A DNA stretch of 64,000 bases. Source: Lachnospiraceae bacterium (GTDB taxonomy: Bacteria > Bacillota > Clostridia > Lachnospirales > Lachnospiraceae). Location: the NCBI GenBank assembly GCA_017620255.1, contig JAFZQU010000019.1, positions 1 through 64,000 of the forward strand, in the 5' to 3' direction. Positions 42,472 through 52,900 of the stretch are shown piece after piece. Every line of letters begins with the position of its first letter. The first letter of the stretch is position 1. The notes below the pieces were generated by a model. It ran no database searches. It had not been told where the DNA came from and was given only the letters and a program-made list of their open reading frames with translations. A program made the translations under genes and the position numbers.

Positions 42472-42981
42472 TCAGGCTTTGCGCAGGCAGCAATTCTTAT
42501 ACTTCTTGCCGCTCCCGCACGGACACGGATCGTTTCTTCCGATCTTCGCGCCCTCTCTCTTGAAGGTCGTGGAACTCTTCTGCTCTTTGTAGAGTTTCTT
42601 CTGCGTGTCCGCATCAAAAATGTCGTTCCACTCTTCCAGACCGTAAAGCCAGTCTGCGCCTGCCGCAACCATATTTTTGTAAAGTTTCTCCTTATCAAAC
42701 TTCAGGGAAACCTTTGTGTCTTCTTCCATCTCTTCGATCGGATTCGGCGTGACCAGAGAGTCATTGATCCCGTCTAAGAATCCCGTCATCGTCATGATGT
42801 CAACGTCGTATTTTTCGGCAAGCTCCTTAACGGAACCTGCCACCTCTGTGTCTGGTGACGATAACAGATCGATATAGATCTCCTTTTCTTTCAGGAAATA
42901 ATCTGCCCACATTTTCTGCAGTTTTCCCTTATCTGCTGTCTCTGAATACGCCATATCGCGCCATTTTTTCAGTAATGCCAT
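42472..42981 (-). CDS. SEC-C motif protein
   Basis: 169 residues. A helical N-terminal region ([22 protein letters not shown]) is followed near residues 150-166 by the SEC-C zinc motif [16 protein letters not shown], as in the SecA tail. The zinc-binding tail can mediate protein or ribosome contacts. It is the first gene after a good promoter and leads into thrS and the MATE gene. The N-terminal part is not recognised. Confidence 0.85.
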   Translation of the reverse strand: MALLKKWRDMAYSETADKGKLQKMWADYFLKEKEIYIDLLSSPDTEVAGSVKELAEKYDVDIMTMTGFLDGINDSLVTPNPIEEMEEDTKVSLKFDKEKLYKNMVAAGADWLYGLEEWNDIFDADTQKKLYKEQKSSTTFKREGAKIGRNDPCPCGSGKKYKNCCLRKA

Positions 42982-43039
42982 GATTTATTCTCCTTATCCC
43001 GGTATTCCGTTCAAATTGTTATTTTCTGTTCCGTTTTAT

Positions 43040-43062
43040 GTGCCGCGTGAACCACGTGGCAC
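43040..43062 (-). other. 5'-terminal mRNA hairpin before the SEC-C gene
   Basis: GTGCC-CGTG pairs with CACG-GGCAC with one mismatch in the stem. It starts almost exactly where the transcript from the promoter at 43070-43098 should begin. It could protect the 5' end of the SEC-C-thrS-MATE message. There is no T-tract, so it is not a clear terminator for greA. Confidence 0.6.
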
Positions 43063-43069
43063 TTGCCAT

Positions 43070-43098
43070 ATTATACAACAACCGTGACTTTCATTCAA
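43070..43098 (-). promoter_or_regulatory. Promoter of SEC-C-thrS-MATE
   Basis: On the minus strand TTGAAT (43098-43093) and TATAAT (43075-43070) are 17 bp apart, giving a start near 43063. Confidence 0.82.
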
Positions 43099-43136
43099 TC
43101 GGCATTTCGCATGTATGATATGTCATCCGGAAACGA

Positions 43137-43640
43137 TCAGTACTGCCTGATCGCATCCTCCGCATCATCCGACGACTTGTCGATCTCTTTGATCGTGACT
43201 TCATACGTCGTCTTGTCGTCCACATGCACCGTAACGGTGTCGCCGGCCCTGTGTCCCATCAGTGCCTTTCCGAGCGGGGATTCGATCGAGATCAGCCCTT
43301 TGAGCGAATTCGCGCGCACGGTCGTGACGATCTTATAGGACGCCGTTGTATGGTCATCGCAAAACTCCACCAGGATCGTATTGTTGATGCCCACTTCGTC
43401 ATCCGCAGAAGAATCGTCGATCACGACCGCAGTCCTTACCATCCTTTCCAGATAGCGGATCCGGCTTTCGTTCCGGTTCTTCTCCTGTTTGGCCGCTTTG
43501 TATTCGAAATTCTCCGACAGGTCTCCCTGTGCTCTGGCAACCTTCACATGCTCAAGCAGTTCCTTCCTGAGCGTTACCTTTCTGTACTCGATCTCTTCTT
43601 CCATCTTCCGGATATCGGAAGCCGTCAGTCTGTCCTTCAT
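43137..43640 (-). CDS. greA: Transcript cleavage factor GreA
   Basis: 167 residues. The N-terminal coiled coil carries ARAQGDLSENFEYKAAKQEK, the acidic tip motif that enters the RNA polymerase channel and rescues backtracked complexes. The C-terminal FKBP-like domain has ISIESPLGKALMGHRAGDTVTV. The start overlaps the ABC-F stop as ATGA. The length is normal. Confidence 0.96.
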   Translation of the reverse strand: MKDRLTASDIRKMEEEIEYRKVTLRKELLEHVKVARAQGDLSENFEYKAAKQEKNRNESRIRYLERMVRTAVVIDDSSADDEVGINNTILVEFCDDHTTASYKIVTTVRANSLKGLISIESPLGKALMGHRAGDTVTVHVDDKTTYEVTIKEIDKSSDDAEDAIRQY

Positions 43641-45664
43641 TCTTTCTCTCCGATCACCTGATTAGCGCTTTTCAGCTGCTCATCCGTTTTTTCGTATTCT
43701 TCCATGAGCGTCAGGATCTGCTCATCCTTGGCGTCGATCGCATCCTGCAGTTCCTTTAGTTTCACGTAGTCACTGGCAAGAGCCGGATCCATCAGTTCGT
43801 CTTTCAGTTCCTGCAGTTCTTCTTCCGCACGCTCCAGTTCTTCTTCTGTCTTTTGCAGGCGTTTCTGCAGTCTGGCCAGTTCTTTTCCGGCCTGATAGGA
43901 AAGCTGCGCCTTGGTCGGTTCCCTGCTCTCTTCTGATTTTGCCGCACCATAGGTTCTGACTGCATCAAGCGTTGCCGCCAGCAGCGGGTCGTTCGCTTTC
44001 TTGGTTGACATAACTATATTGCCGGCATCGCCCGGTTTCCGTCCGCTCTTTTCGAGATAGTCCTCATAGCCGAACGGATAGAGTTTCGCTTCGTGCGGGA
44101 GGATCTCCAGTACGCTTGTCGCGACACGGCTGATGAAGTAACGGTCATGCGACACGAAGATCACGGTTCCCGCGTATTTTAACAGCATGTCCTCAAGCGT
44201 TTCCTTGCCGATCATGTCCATGTGGTTCGTCGGCTCATCGAGGATCAGCACGTTGGGCCTGCGCTGAAAGATCTTGGCCAGAGCCAGCCGCACCTTCTCA
44301 CCGCCCGACAACATGTCAACAGTCTTGTACACTTCCTCCTGTGTGAACAGGAAAGCGCCGAGCGCACTGCGTACATCCTGCTGCATCAGTTTCGGATAAA
44401 CATCCCAGAAATCATCCAGCACCGTTTTGCGCGAGGAATACTGCGCCATCTGCTGGTCAAAATAGCCCACCTCCACATTGACGCCGTACCTGTAAGTGCC
44501 GGACAGCGGATCGATCTGTCCCACCAGCGTTTTTAACAGGGTTGATTTTCCAAGTCCGTTTCCGCCGAGGATCCCCAGTCTGTCGCCCCGCTTGATCGCA
44601 AGGGACACTGTACAGAGCGGATCGTTCTGTGCATAACCGATCGTCAGGTCTTCCGCAAAAAGAATATCCTTTCCGGGTTCTCTTTCCGGCGTAAAGAACG
44701 CATGGAACGTTCTGGTATCCGCTTTCTCCGGAGAGTCGATCTTGTCCATATGCTCGATCGCTTTTTCCTTGGAATGCGCCATGGACACCTTGGTCGGATG
44801 ATGTTTCATCTTCTCGGCCAGGTCGGACAGCCGTTTGATCTCCGCCTGCTGCCGCCTGTAATCCTTGAGCTGCTTTTCGTAGTCTTCTTTTTTGCGCTTC
44901 GCAAAAGCAGTGTAGTTGCCGGGATAGCAGGTCATGGTCTGATGTTCGATCTCATAGACCGTATCCACGATCCTGTCGAGGAACATCCGGTCGTGCGATA
45001 CCACCACAAGGGCATAGGGATAGGTCTTCAGATATCCCTCCAGCCATTCGATCGCGTTGATATCCAGATGGTTGGTCGGCTCGTCAAGGAGCAGGACTTC
45101 CGGCTTTGACAAAAGCAGTTTGATGAACGCGAGCTTCGTTCGCTGGCCACCGGAAAACTCCGAGAGTTTTCTCTGTTTGTCCTCCTGTGAAAAGCCGAAT
45201 TTACGAAGCATCGTATCGTATTCTTTTTCGTAGTAATAACCGCCCAGGTCCTGGAAGGTTTCCTGCAGCCTCGTGTATTCTTCGATCAGGGAATCGTGGT
45301 CCGCACCCTCCGCATGTTCTTCCATCAGATGCACCAGTTCTTCCATGCGGTCCTTCATATCGATCAGGCGCCTGAACACCTTCTGCATCTCGGCGTCCAC
45401 TGTCAGGTTCTCATCGGAAAAAGAGATCTGGCGCAGGTAGCCGATTGAAGGATTTCCCGTACGTGAAAGAACAGATGGCGCGTCATTCTCATGCTGCGTC
45501 ATCTGCATCTCGCCGCTGATGACCTTCAGGAAGGTGGTCTTGCCGCATCCGTTCCGTCCGACAAGGGCGATCTTTTCATTTTTATTCTTGATGACAAAAT
45601 CAGCGTGCTCGAACAGGATCTCGCCCGAGAACTCCACTCTGCCATTTGTGATCTGTAAAATCAT
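43637..45664 (-). CDS. ABC-F family ATPase
   Basis: 675 residues with two ABC domains and no membrane segments. First domain: GRNGCGKTTFLK near residue 39, SEFSGGQRTKLAF and VLLLDEPTNHLD. Second: GGNGLGKSTLLK near 355, LSGGEKVRLALAK and VLILDEPTNHMD. A charged linker lies between them, and a C-terminal coiled coil (LQKRLQKTEEELERAEEELQ) follows. ABC-F proteins act on ribosomes, in translation quality control or antibiotic protection. The coiled-coil tail resembles the Uup or YdiF type. It lies 2 bp after the radical SAM gene. Confidence 0.93.
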   Translation of the reverse strand: MILQITNGRVEFSGEILFEHADFVIKNKNEKIALVGRNGCGKTTFLKVISGEMQMTQHENDAPSVLSRTGNPSIGYLRQISFSDENLTVDAEMQKVFRRLIDMKDRMEELVHLMEEHAEGADHDSLIEEYTRLQETFQDLGGYYYEKEYDTMLRKFGFSQEDKQRKLSEFSGGQRTKLAFIKLLLSKPEVLLLDEPTNHLDINAIEWLEGYLKTYPYALVVVSHDRMFLDRIVDTVYEIEHQTMTCYPGNYTAFAKRKKEDYEKQLKDYRRQQAEIKRLSDLAEKMKHHPTKVSMAHSKEKAIEHMDKIDSPEKADTRTFHAFFTPEREPGKDILFAEDLTIGYAQNDPLCTVSLAIKRGDRLGILGGNGLGKSTLLKTLVGQIDPLSGTYRYGVNVEVGYFDQQMAQYSSRKTVLDDFWDVYPKLMQQDVRSALGAFLFTQEEVYKTVDMLSGGEKVRLALAKIFQRRPNVLILDEPTNHMDMIGKETLEDMLLKYAGTVIFVSHDRYFISRVATSVLEILPHEAKLYPFGYEDYLEKSGRKPGDAGNIVMSTKKANDPLLAATLDAVRTYGAAKSEESREPTKAQLSYQAGKELARLQKRLQKTEEELERAEEELQELKDELMDPALASDYVKLKELQDAIDAKDEQILTLMEEYEKTDEQLKSANQVIGEKE

Positions 45665-45666
45665 GA

Positions 45667-47115
45667 TTAATGTCTAATAATATTGACAAGCATCTTAACG
45701 CCGTACTTCACGTAATTCGCGAACACCCTCGGCTTTGTGATGCACTCGGCAAACTTCCGGAAGATATACTTCGGCCGCAGATAGAATGAAAGCAGGATGT
45801 TCTTGCGAAGCTTCTCCACTTCCGCCTGCGAGAGGTACTTCGTTCCGCTCATGGCCGAATGGAAGAAATCGGATCCAAGCGGCGACTCTGCGAGCAGGCC
45901 GAACTCCTTTGCAGCATCGTAGAGCGGTGTCCCGTAGAAGGGCAGCGCCATCTTGACTTCGATAAAGGTCGGGTCCGCCTGCAGGATCAGTTTTTTCGTG
46001 GCCAGGATGTGCTCCCTGTTTTCCCACGGGAAACCGATCACAAAGAATCCCCAGAACGGCAGTCCCACCTCGTGACACCACTTGGCGGCGCGCAGGTTCA
46101 TCTCGACCGTCGTTCCCTTTTTCAGTGTCTTTAACATCTCATCCGATCCGCTCTCAAATCCGAACGCGACCATAAAGCAGCCGGCGTCTTTCATCAGCTG
46201 CAGGGTTTCTTTCGATAACGGATTCACGCGCGAGTTTGCCGTGAACGCGATCTTCCCGTGCAGCGGCGATGCGATGATCAGTTCACACATCTCCTTGACC
46301 CATGCGGGATCGATCGTGAACGTATCCGCCTTGAAGAAGAAGTTGCGGATCCCGTGCTTTTCATAACACTCCGTCAGCTCGTCCATGACGTTCTGCGGGC
46401 TGCGCATACGCACACATTTTCCGGAGATCACAGGCGTTAAGCAGAACACGCAGGAAGAAGGACAGCCGCGTCCCGTCTGGATCGTTGCCATGGGCTCATC
46501 GGTATCGGGTCGTTTGTAAAGCGCATTGTTCATCAGCTCCCTGGCAGGGAACGGTCTCGAATCCAGGTCCTCTCCCCAGACATGGAACTTCGTGCGTGCA
46601 AAGCTCCCGTCTTCTTTCCGGTACAGGATCGAGAGGATGTCATCCGCATTCCCCTCGCCGCGCAGTGCCAGATCCGCGATCTCGCCGATGGCAAAATCAA
46701 CCTCGCCGCCGATCATGTAATCCACGCAGGACAGATCGAGAAGGTCTAACATCTCCTGCTCGGGATCGTAAAACAGCGCGCCCTTGATCACGATGACGGG
46801 ATCGTATTTTTCCTTGATCTCCTTTAACAGTTTCAGGTCGTCAAAGATCGTCGTATTGGTGATGCTCATCATGATGAGATCGGGCTTGAACGCATCAAAC
46901 TCCGCATACATTTCAGGGAGGCTCACACCCTCCGTCTGGTAATCGCGCAGTTTGACCTCATATCCCTTTTTCAAAAGGATCGCGGCACCATAGCCTAAGT
47001 CGTTGCAGGCACGCATGGCTTCCGCGGAAGCGTCTTTGATATTCTGCTGGCAGCGGTCTTCTCCGCGCTGGAAAAGCATCCCCGGCGGATAGAACAGCAT
47101 GATCCTGTTTTTCAT
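45667..47115 (-). CDS. B12-binding-type radical SAM protein
   Basis: 482 residues. The N-terminal 150 residues form a cobalamin-binding Rossmann fold (RDYQTEGVSLPEM; IVIKGALFYDP), with no clear DxHxxG motif. The radical SAM core has QTGRGCPSSCVFC near residue 215 (Cx3Cx2C for the 4Fe-4S cluster), ANSRVNPLS and FGFESGSDEMLKTLKKG. Members include methyltransferases, hopanoid enzymes and methylthiolases; the product here is not known. It heads the run radical SAM-ABC-F-greA. Confidence 0.9.
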   Translation of the reverse strand: MKNRIMLFYPPGMLFQRGEDRCQQNIKDASAEAMRACNDLGYGAAILLKKGYEVKLRDYQTEGVSLPEMYAEFDAFKPDLIMMSITNTTIFDDLKLLKEIKEKYDPVIVIKGALFYDPEQEMLDLLDLSCVDYMIGGEVDFAIGEIADLALRGEGNADDILSILYRKEDGSFARTKFHVWGEDLDSRPFPARELMNNALYKRPDTDEPMATIQTGRGCPSSCVFCLTPVISGKCVRMRSPQNVMDELTECYEKHGIRNFFFKADTFTIDPAWVKEMCELIIASPLHGKIAFTANSRVNPLSKETLQLMKDAGCFMVAFGFESGSDEMLKTLKKGTTVEMNLRAAKWCHEVGLPFWGFFVIGFPWENREHILATKKLILQADPTFIEVKMALPFYGTPLYDAAKEFGLLAESPLGSDFFHSAMSGTKYLSQAEVEKLRKNILLSFYLRPKYIFRKFAECITKPRVFANYVKYGVKMLVNIIRH

Positions 47116-47152
47116 TTCAGATCCTCCATCGTTTCAAAACCCTTATCCACAT

Positions 47153-47180
47153 AAAGAGCTGTCCTTGCGGGCAGCTCTTT
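47153..47180. terminator. Possible terminator hairpin after the EAL/HDOD gene
   Basis: AAAGAGCTGTCC pairs with GGGCAGCTCTTT (one T-G pair) around a four-base loop. Only three T follow on the minus strand, so termination may be weak. It lies between the HDOD gene and the radical SAM gene. Confidence 0.5.
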
Positions 47181-47225
47181 GTATCCTGACATTGTGCGTC
47201 GATCGCTATTGCTGATCTGTAAAGA

Positions 47226-48452
47226 TCATGCAAAGAATACGTCTCTGTACCAGCGTACCGCATTGATGTACGCTTCATAAACATCGTTGGTATCCTGTCC
47301 GTTTACCATCATCTGGCGGGATACTTCCTGCCAGTTCGCATTTTCATATTGTGTGATCAGATCCAGGACCGGAGCAAGTGCGCCGTCATGATCCACAAGG
47401 GCTGCAAAGATGTCCTTGGATACATTGACTTTTTCAAGCGCCTCTGCCATCGGCATATCGAGAATCAGATCGAGGACGGAGAACAGTCCCATTAAGAAGA
47501 GCTCGGAAGATTTCAGTTTCAGATCGTATAACGGAGCCAGATCTTCCGCGAACTTCGCACGCAGCAGGGAAAGTCTCGTGATCTCGTTCGGTTTGTCGGA
47601 GCACAGTTCCTTTGTGACCGCTGTGTTGATCCACCGCTTCAGTTCTTTCTGTCCGAGCATCGCAGCCGCGTGGCGGATCGTTGTGATCCCGTTGTTGATC
47701 GTCATACGGTTGACCATCTTCAGCAGTTCCAGAACCAGAGCTGTATCGCGTCCGATGACATCCGCTGCTCTTGTCAGTTCAAAATCAGGATCGTTGACCA
47801 TCTGCAGCAGCTGTAAGTAGTTCGCCTTCAAAGGAGATACCGCCGAATCGCCCTTGTTGATCGGGATACGGTAGAACTCACCTTCAAAGGCCGCATACGC
47901 TGTGTCTTCCTTCAGCGCATCGAATTTATCCATGTCGGTCAGATTGCCGACGATGATGCTGATCTTCGGATGAACCTGTCCGAAATAGATCTTCGCCTTG
48001 GTCACATCCACTTTCTTGCAGTCGATAAAGATATAATCCATTAAGGACAATACCGGCTTGAACTCTTCAAACTCGGAAACCTGCAGCTTGCGCATCGCCA
48101 GTCTGTAGCCCGCCTTGCGAAGCTCTGTCAGTCTCTCGATGTAGTTGTCTTCCGGTCTGATCAGGTGATCGAATAAAAGAACGATCCTCTTGCGCGGTAC
48201 AAAATCCTGCGCCTCGATATCCGGAGAGAAAACCGCGATATTGCCGACCGGGACGAATACGTCCACATCATTGGCAAGCGTGTCAATTCCCATATCTTTG
48301 ATCAGATCGAGACCGTTTACGGAGCCTGCTCCGTCGTTGCGGCCAAAGCCCTGCATACCCGGGTTCTTCAGCAGATCGACTTTCTGCGAGAACAGCGAAT
48401 ACGCAAACACTTTTAAATCTTTATCAAATAAGGGAATCAAGGTTGCAAGCAT
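47226..48452 (-). CDS. EAL-like plus HDOD signalling protein (YuxH type)
   Basis: 408 residues. The N-terminal half is a degenerate EAL domain (GYRLAMRKLQV where active enzymes have the EAL-site residues; IFIDCKKVDVTKAK). The C-terminal half is HDOD: LLQMVNDPDFELTRAADVIGRDTALVLELLKMVNR, IRHAAAMLGQKELKRWI. Such proteins bind or sense cyclic-di-GMP or act as scaffolds; catalysis is unlikely. Upstream TATCCTCC (AGGAGG on the coding strand) gives a strong start. It is a single gene with its own flanks. Confidence 0.88.
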   Translation of the reverse strand: MLATLIPLFDKDLKVFAYSLFSQKVDLLKNPGMQGFGRNDGAGSVNGLDLIKDMGIDTLANDVDVFVPVGNIAVFSPDIEAQDFVPRKRIVLLFDHLIRPEDNYIERLTELRKAGYRLAMRKLQVSEFEEFKPVLSLMDYIFIDCKKVDVTKAKIYFGQVHPKISIIVGNLTDMDKFDALKEDTAYAAFEGEFYRIPINKGDSAVSPLKANYLQLLQMVNDPDFELTRAADVIGRDTALVLELLKMVNRMTINNGITTIRHAAAMLGQKELKRWINTAVTKELCSDKPNEITRLSLLRAKFAEDLAPLYDLKLKSSELFLMGLFSVLDLILDMPMAEALEKVNVSKDIFAALVDHDGALAPVLDLITQYENANWQEVSRQMMVNGQDTNDVYEAYINAVRWYRDVFFA

Positions 48453-48534
48453 AGGGGGTATCCTCCTAATGAATCTTTGATATTTTGTTTATTATACAAC
48501 ACTTTTCACAAAATAACCACAATAAATATGAGAT

Positions 48535-49893
48535 TCAGAGATTGGAGCGGTTCCCATAAATGATCTCGTACCATTCATTTCCGAGTTCCTTTCTGAAAAC
48601 CTCCTCCTGCGTCGGGTCTTGTACGGTGGGATCCGGATCATGATATACACGGACCTTTGCATTCTCTTCTATATTTCTGATATTTCCTTCCAAATTTCTG
48701 ACTTCTGCCTGCTTTGCCCACAGTCTGGATTCTAATTGTTTTTTTCTCGCAGAGGAAACCCCGTAGCCATATGCATCAACTCGCAACTGAGAAATCTCTC
48801 CTTTCAGCATTGCGATCTGTGTCTTGTTGTTCTCTATGGCAAGAAATTCTGATTGATTCAACGCACGCTGTTCCCATGACCAATAACCGTCGCGCTGCAT
48901 TTGCGCAAATCTCAGAGCTTCCTTATATGCTTTCTCTGCTTTGGATTTTCTGCGTCTCACCGAAAAATTATCATGTCCGTTGGCTGCATTGTGTTTGTTC
49001 GTTTGCGCAATAAGAAATACACATACCGCTATTCCACCGATCAGTAGCAGATAGACCAGAATGGACTGAACGATTCCGGAAAAAAAGATAACCGCCAGTA
49101 GCCCGATTCCTGCAAAATACGGCCATGTGATCTTCTTGGCCCCTTTTATCCTCTGTTCTCCCTGCGGTGCAGCATTTGTCTGCCCGGACGAGTACACCTT
49201 CTCTTCCTTGGACGGCTGATCATCTGCCGTTTTGCCGGGTTCCTTCGTATCAAGTTGTTCCTTCCTGTTTGTTCTTCCTATGGGTGCATCATCGTCATCT
49301 GTCCCGGCCCTGTCAATTACGCGGCGAACGATACCACCGTACTCAAAGCCCTGCTTCTCGGCATCTTCCAAATAGTATTCAGCTTTACTGAATCTGCGTT
49401 GCTTCGCCATGGCAAGCGCACATGCCCCTTTGATATCCGCATATCTTTCATCCCCGGTCGTAATGTTCTTCAAAGCCTGGTCGTAATACGTTACCGCTTT
49501 ATCATGATCTTCGGATAACTCGTATGCAGTGGCTAGGTTATACAGGGCAGTTACATATAAAGGATTAAGTTCTGCTGCTTTTTTCAGCAAGCGGATGGCA
49601 TCTTTGTATTTCTTTTCACCGACAAGGGCTAAACCGTAAAGATTGAGAATCGGCGGGATCTCCATTTCATCCGCATACAATGTCCTGCAAGCCGTAGCCG
49701 GCTTCCCGTTTTCAGGTCTGAGTTGTGCTCTGACCCTCATATAATTCTTTTTAAAATCTTCACTCGTTAAATGCTCGGCAAAAACGGTTCCATCTTCGTT
49801 GAAAACAACCGTGCTCAAGCAGTCATCACAAATCTGCATATGATCTGTCATTATGATATGAATACTTCCGCATTTCTTGCAGGTTTCCGGCAT
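48535..49893 (-). CDS. Zinc ribbon - TPR - membrane - coiled-coil protein
   Basis: 452 residues from the ATG at 49893 with GGAAGGAG upstream; longer starts would run into the kinase gene. Residues 4-22 form a zinc ribbon (CKKCG, CDDC). TPR-like repeats follow near 80-190 (IRLLKKAAELNPLYVTALYNLATAYELSEDHDKAVTYYDQAL). A polar linker, two membrane segments near 258-300 and a coiled coil near 340-420 follow. It is the last gene of the kinase/AAA+ operon. Its TPR face probably binds another member of the set. The function is unknown. Confidence 0.83.
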   Translation of the reverse strand: MPETCKKCGSIHIIMTDHMQICDDCLSTVVFNEDGTVFAEHLTSEDFKKNYMRVRAQLRPENGKPATACRTLYADEMEIPPILNLYGLALVGEKKYKDAIRLLKKAAELNPLYVTALYNLATAYELSEDHDKAVTYYDQALKNITTGDERYADIKGACALAMAKQRRFSKAEYYLEDAEKQGFEYGGIVRRVIDRAGTDDDDAPIGRTNRKEQLDTKEPGKTADDQPSKEEKVYSSGQTNAAPQGEQRIKGAKKITWPYFAGIGLLAVIFFSGIVQSILVYLLLIGGIAVCVFLIAQTNKHNAANGHDNFSVRRRKSKAEKAYKEALRFAQMQRDGYWSWEQRALNQSEFLAIENNKTQIAMLKGEISQLRVDAYGYGVSSARKKQLESRLWAKQAEVRNLEGNIRNIEENAKVRVYHDPDPTVQDPTQEEVFRKELGNEWYEIIYGNRSNL

Positions 49894-49948
49894 TTTCACA
49901 TCTCCTTCCTGTCGATGATCCGGTTTAGGATCACTGTCCATACGACGG

Positions 49949-52900
49949 TCAGTTTCCAAGATATGCCTGATTAATGGTTATGATCGTAACATATGTACCG
50001 GCATTTTCATGGTATGTCATTCTGTAATACAGTGAATCATAATGGACAAATCCTACATTAGGGTCGTCCGGTCCCAGGTCTTTTACAAAAGAAACGATAC
50101 GATCCATGGGAGTATTCGGGCGGAGCAGAGAGATAAGGATCGTAGGCAGTGCAGTGGTGTCCGATAGCATCGTGACCGTTTGAATGCTTCCGTCCGTGTC
50201 CTTCTGAAATCCGATCTGTCCGATGTGTGCATTTCCTTCTTCAGAGATGATATCATAAGCGATCCATCCGTCACTTTCGTTCCGTTCCCCGTAAACGATC
50301 TTATAGTAATTTCCGTTCTCAACATTCGGTGCAACTTCGTTCCTCAAATGATCCCGATATGTTTCAAGAAAGCTCTCTTCCGAAACATAATACTTCGAAA
50401 AATCTATCATCGGAGTATTCTTTGCGCTGTAAGAGTCCTCTCTGTCCTCATTGGGTTCCGCGTCGGACATCTGCGTTTCCGCTGCCTCTCCTTCATACAA
50501 TATCTGCCCGGTGGCTTGATCCGCGGCCTTTTCCTCCGCTATTTTTTCCTTTATACCGCTCACTATACCAAACGCAACAAAGATTCCGACCAGAATCCAG
50601 ATAACCTTGTTTTTTCTTTTCTTTTTCGGCGAAGTCGGATGCGCTGACGATGAGCTTGAAAAACTGTCCTGCGCAGATCGCAAAGGCGGTTTTGATCCGG
50701 CCGGTTCAGGATGAGATTCCTGTGGTGCGGACAGCGGTTCCTGCGACACGGGCTTTTGCTTTTGGAAAAGCGGTATCATATACATCGCAATGTCATATGC
50801 AGTGCAGTCTTCCTTATTCCAGTCATCCGGTTCTTCCGGCTGCCCTTCCGTGCTCTCCTGTTGTGTGCCCTGAAGAATATCATCGTCCGCATAGGCGACC
50901 GGTTCTGATTCGATACACAGACCTTTGCCGTTTTCTCCAAGCGCCTCCTGTGCCAGACTGACAATCCGGAAACTGTCAAAGAATCGATAGATCATAATGC
51001 CGTCTTTGATGCAGATAATGTAATTATCCTTGGGCACTGTCTGATCGAGATATGCTTTTTTCCTTGCATCATCAAATACAAGAAAATCGTAAAAAATATC
51101 CAGTCTGTCCTTCAGATTTGTAAAAAACTCTCCCAGAGTTCTCCACATTGCAGGAGACTTTCGCTCATAAACGATCTTGTTATATGTATTCTCCGCCTCA
51201 TGGATCTGATTCAGATTCTGGCAGGCCAGTTCACCGTAGCCTACAAACAATCCGTTGTGCTCACTCTTTCGGATATGCCAAAGAAAGTATCCCAAAATGC
51301 CCTGTCCGGAAGAAAGCACTTCGTTCGCAAACGCTGCGCGATCTTCACAGAATGCCGCTACAACTGTTATCGCACGAAAAATATCCTTCATGAGGATCTG
51401 CCCCTTGTTTTTCGGAGCAAGAAGTTTCCTGTATCCTTCGCCATATCCGCCGCAAACAAACAGTGCATCGAAGACGTAGGTATGATTGCAGAACTGGACA
51501 AAACTGGCAAAAGCACTTCTTGGCTTGCCATCTGCATAGAAACACTGCATCGCAGAATCGATCCCGCCGTTTACGATATCTTTACGCAATGTCATCATGT
51601 ATTGCGTAACAAATGCCTTCACGGAATTAAACTTCCCTTTGCCAAGGATTCTGACCAGCGTTCCGGGACTTAATGCTTCGGCATAAAGAAGCTTCTTCAT
51701 TTCCGTTTCTGCAAACCCCGAAATATCATTCAGATGATCCCGCAATTTTCTGTCGCTAGCGTCCTGTCCGAGACGAAGTCTGTATCTGAAAACGATGTCA
51801 TTTTCAAACAGTGCATCAAACTGATGCCCGCTGCTCAGCACATCCTTGACAATGGCATCTGAAGCATTTCGGATCTGGTCATAAGGATAGATCACATCAT
51901 CCCATGCAAAATCGGCATAAGGATCAAGCACGCGGATGATCGCATAAACAAATGCTTTCTGCCAAGGTTGGAGTTCACGTCCTTCCGGCGCGCCCTGTTC
52001 CCTGCTCTTATTCTCATACTCTCTTTTGATCTCAAACAGGCCGTCATAAAGAGGCTTATAATCATCCCTGATCTTCTCAGCGTAGCGGAAGAGGCCTCCG
52101 TTTTCCCATTGCAGGATACAGTCATAATTGTTCGTGGAAAAATAAACAGCCAAAGCTTCCGGTGAATCAAACTGCCGGTCTCCGATCTCATAATGGAATC
52201 CCATGATCGGCGAACGGTATTTCTGATGAACAAACGTGCCCGGATCTGAGAGCCATGAAACAACTTCTTCATACCCGGCCCTTTCTCTAGACTTGTAACA
52301 CATAAGCGCCTTTACAAGATTGAGAACATTCGGGTTAGTCTCAACAGAGGCCGGGAAAGTGATCTCGTCATATAAAACCTGTCGGTTCAGATCTCTCGCA
52401 TCTTTAAACAGACTCTGCCGCAGCAGATTCATTCCGGAATATATTTCGGTAAGCGTTACACCAAAGGAAAAATAATCACTTGCAGGTTCTGCATAACCGC
52501 TGCTTTCGTTTCTGGTTTCCGGAGGCGCATATTGCGGTGTCAGGAAAGCGCCGTTTGTTTCTGCGTAGTCCAACCCTCCTGCTTTCTGATCCAGTAAAGC
52601 CGCTGCGTCAAAATCAATGATCACCGGGAGGTCTGTTGCCGGATCCAACATGATATTCTCCGGTTTGATATCCCTGTGGACAAGATTTCCATCCGTATGG
52701 ATCTCATGTAGTGCTTCGTTCAAGATTCCGACCCACTTAACGAATGTCGTATCATCAGGTCTCTGACGGATGGGCTTATATTGCGGAAAGACGAAATACC
52801 ATCTGGCAGTAGAAGACGGATTTCCTAGTTCGTCAATCTCCTGCATTTCACCAAACTCCTGCAACCGTGAAACGCCCGGATTCCTGCTTCTTTGCAGATA

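Noticed and set aside
43040-43062. greA terminator or parS-like site
   Set aside because: No T-tract follows the stem, and CACGTG here lacks the flanking bases of parS.
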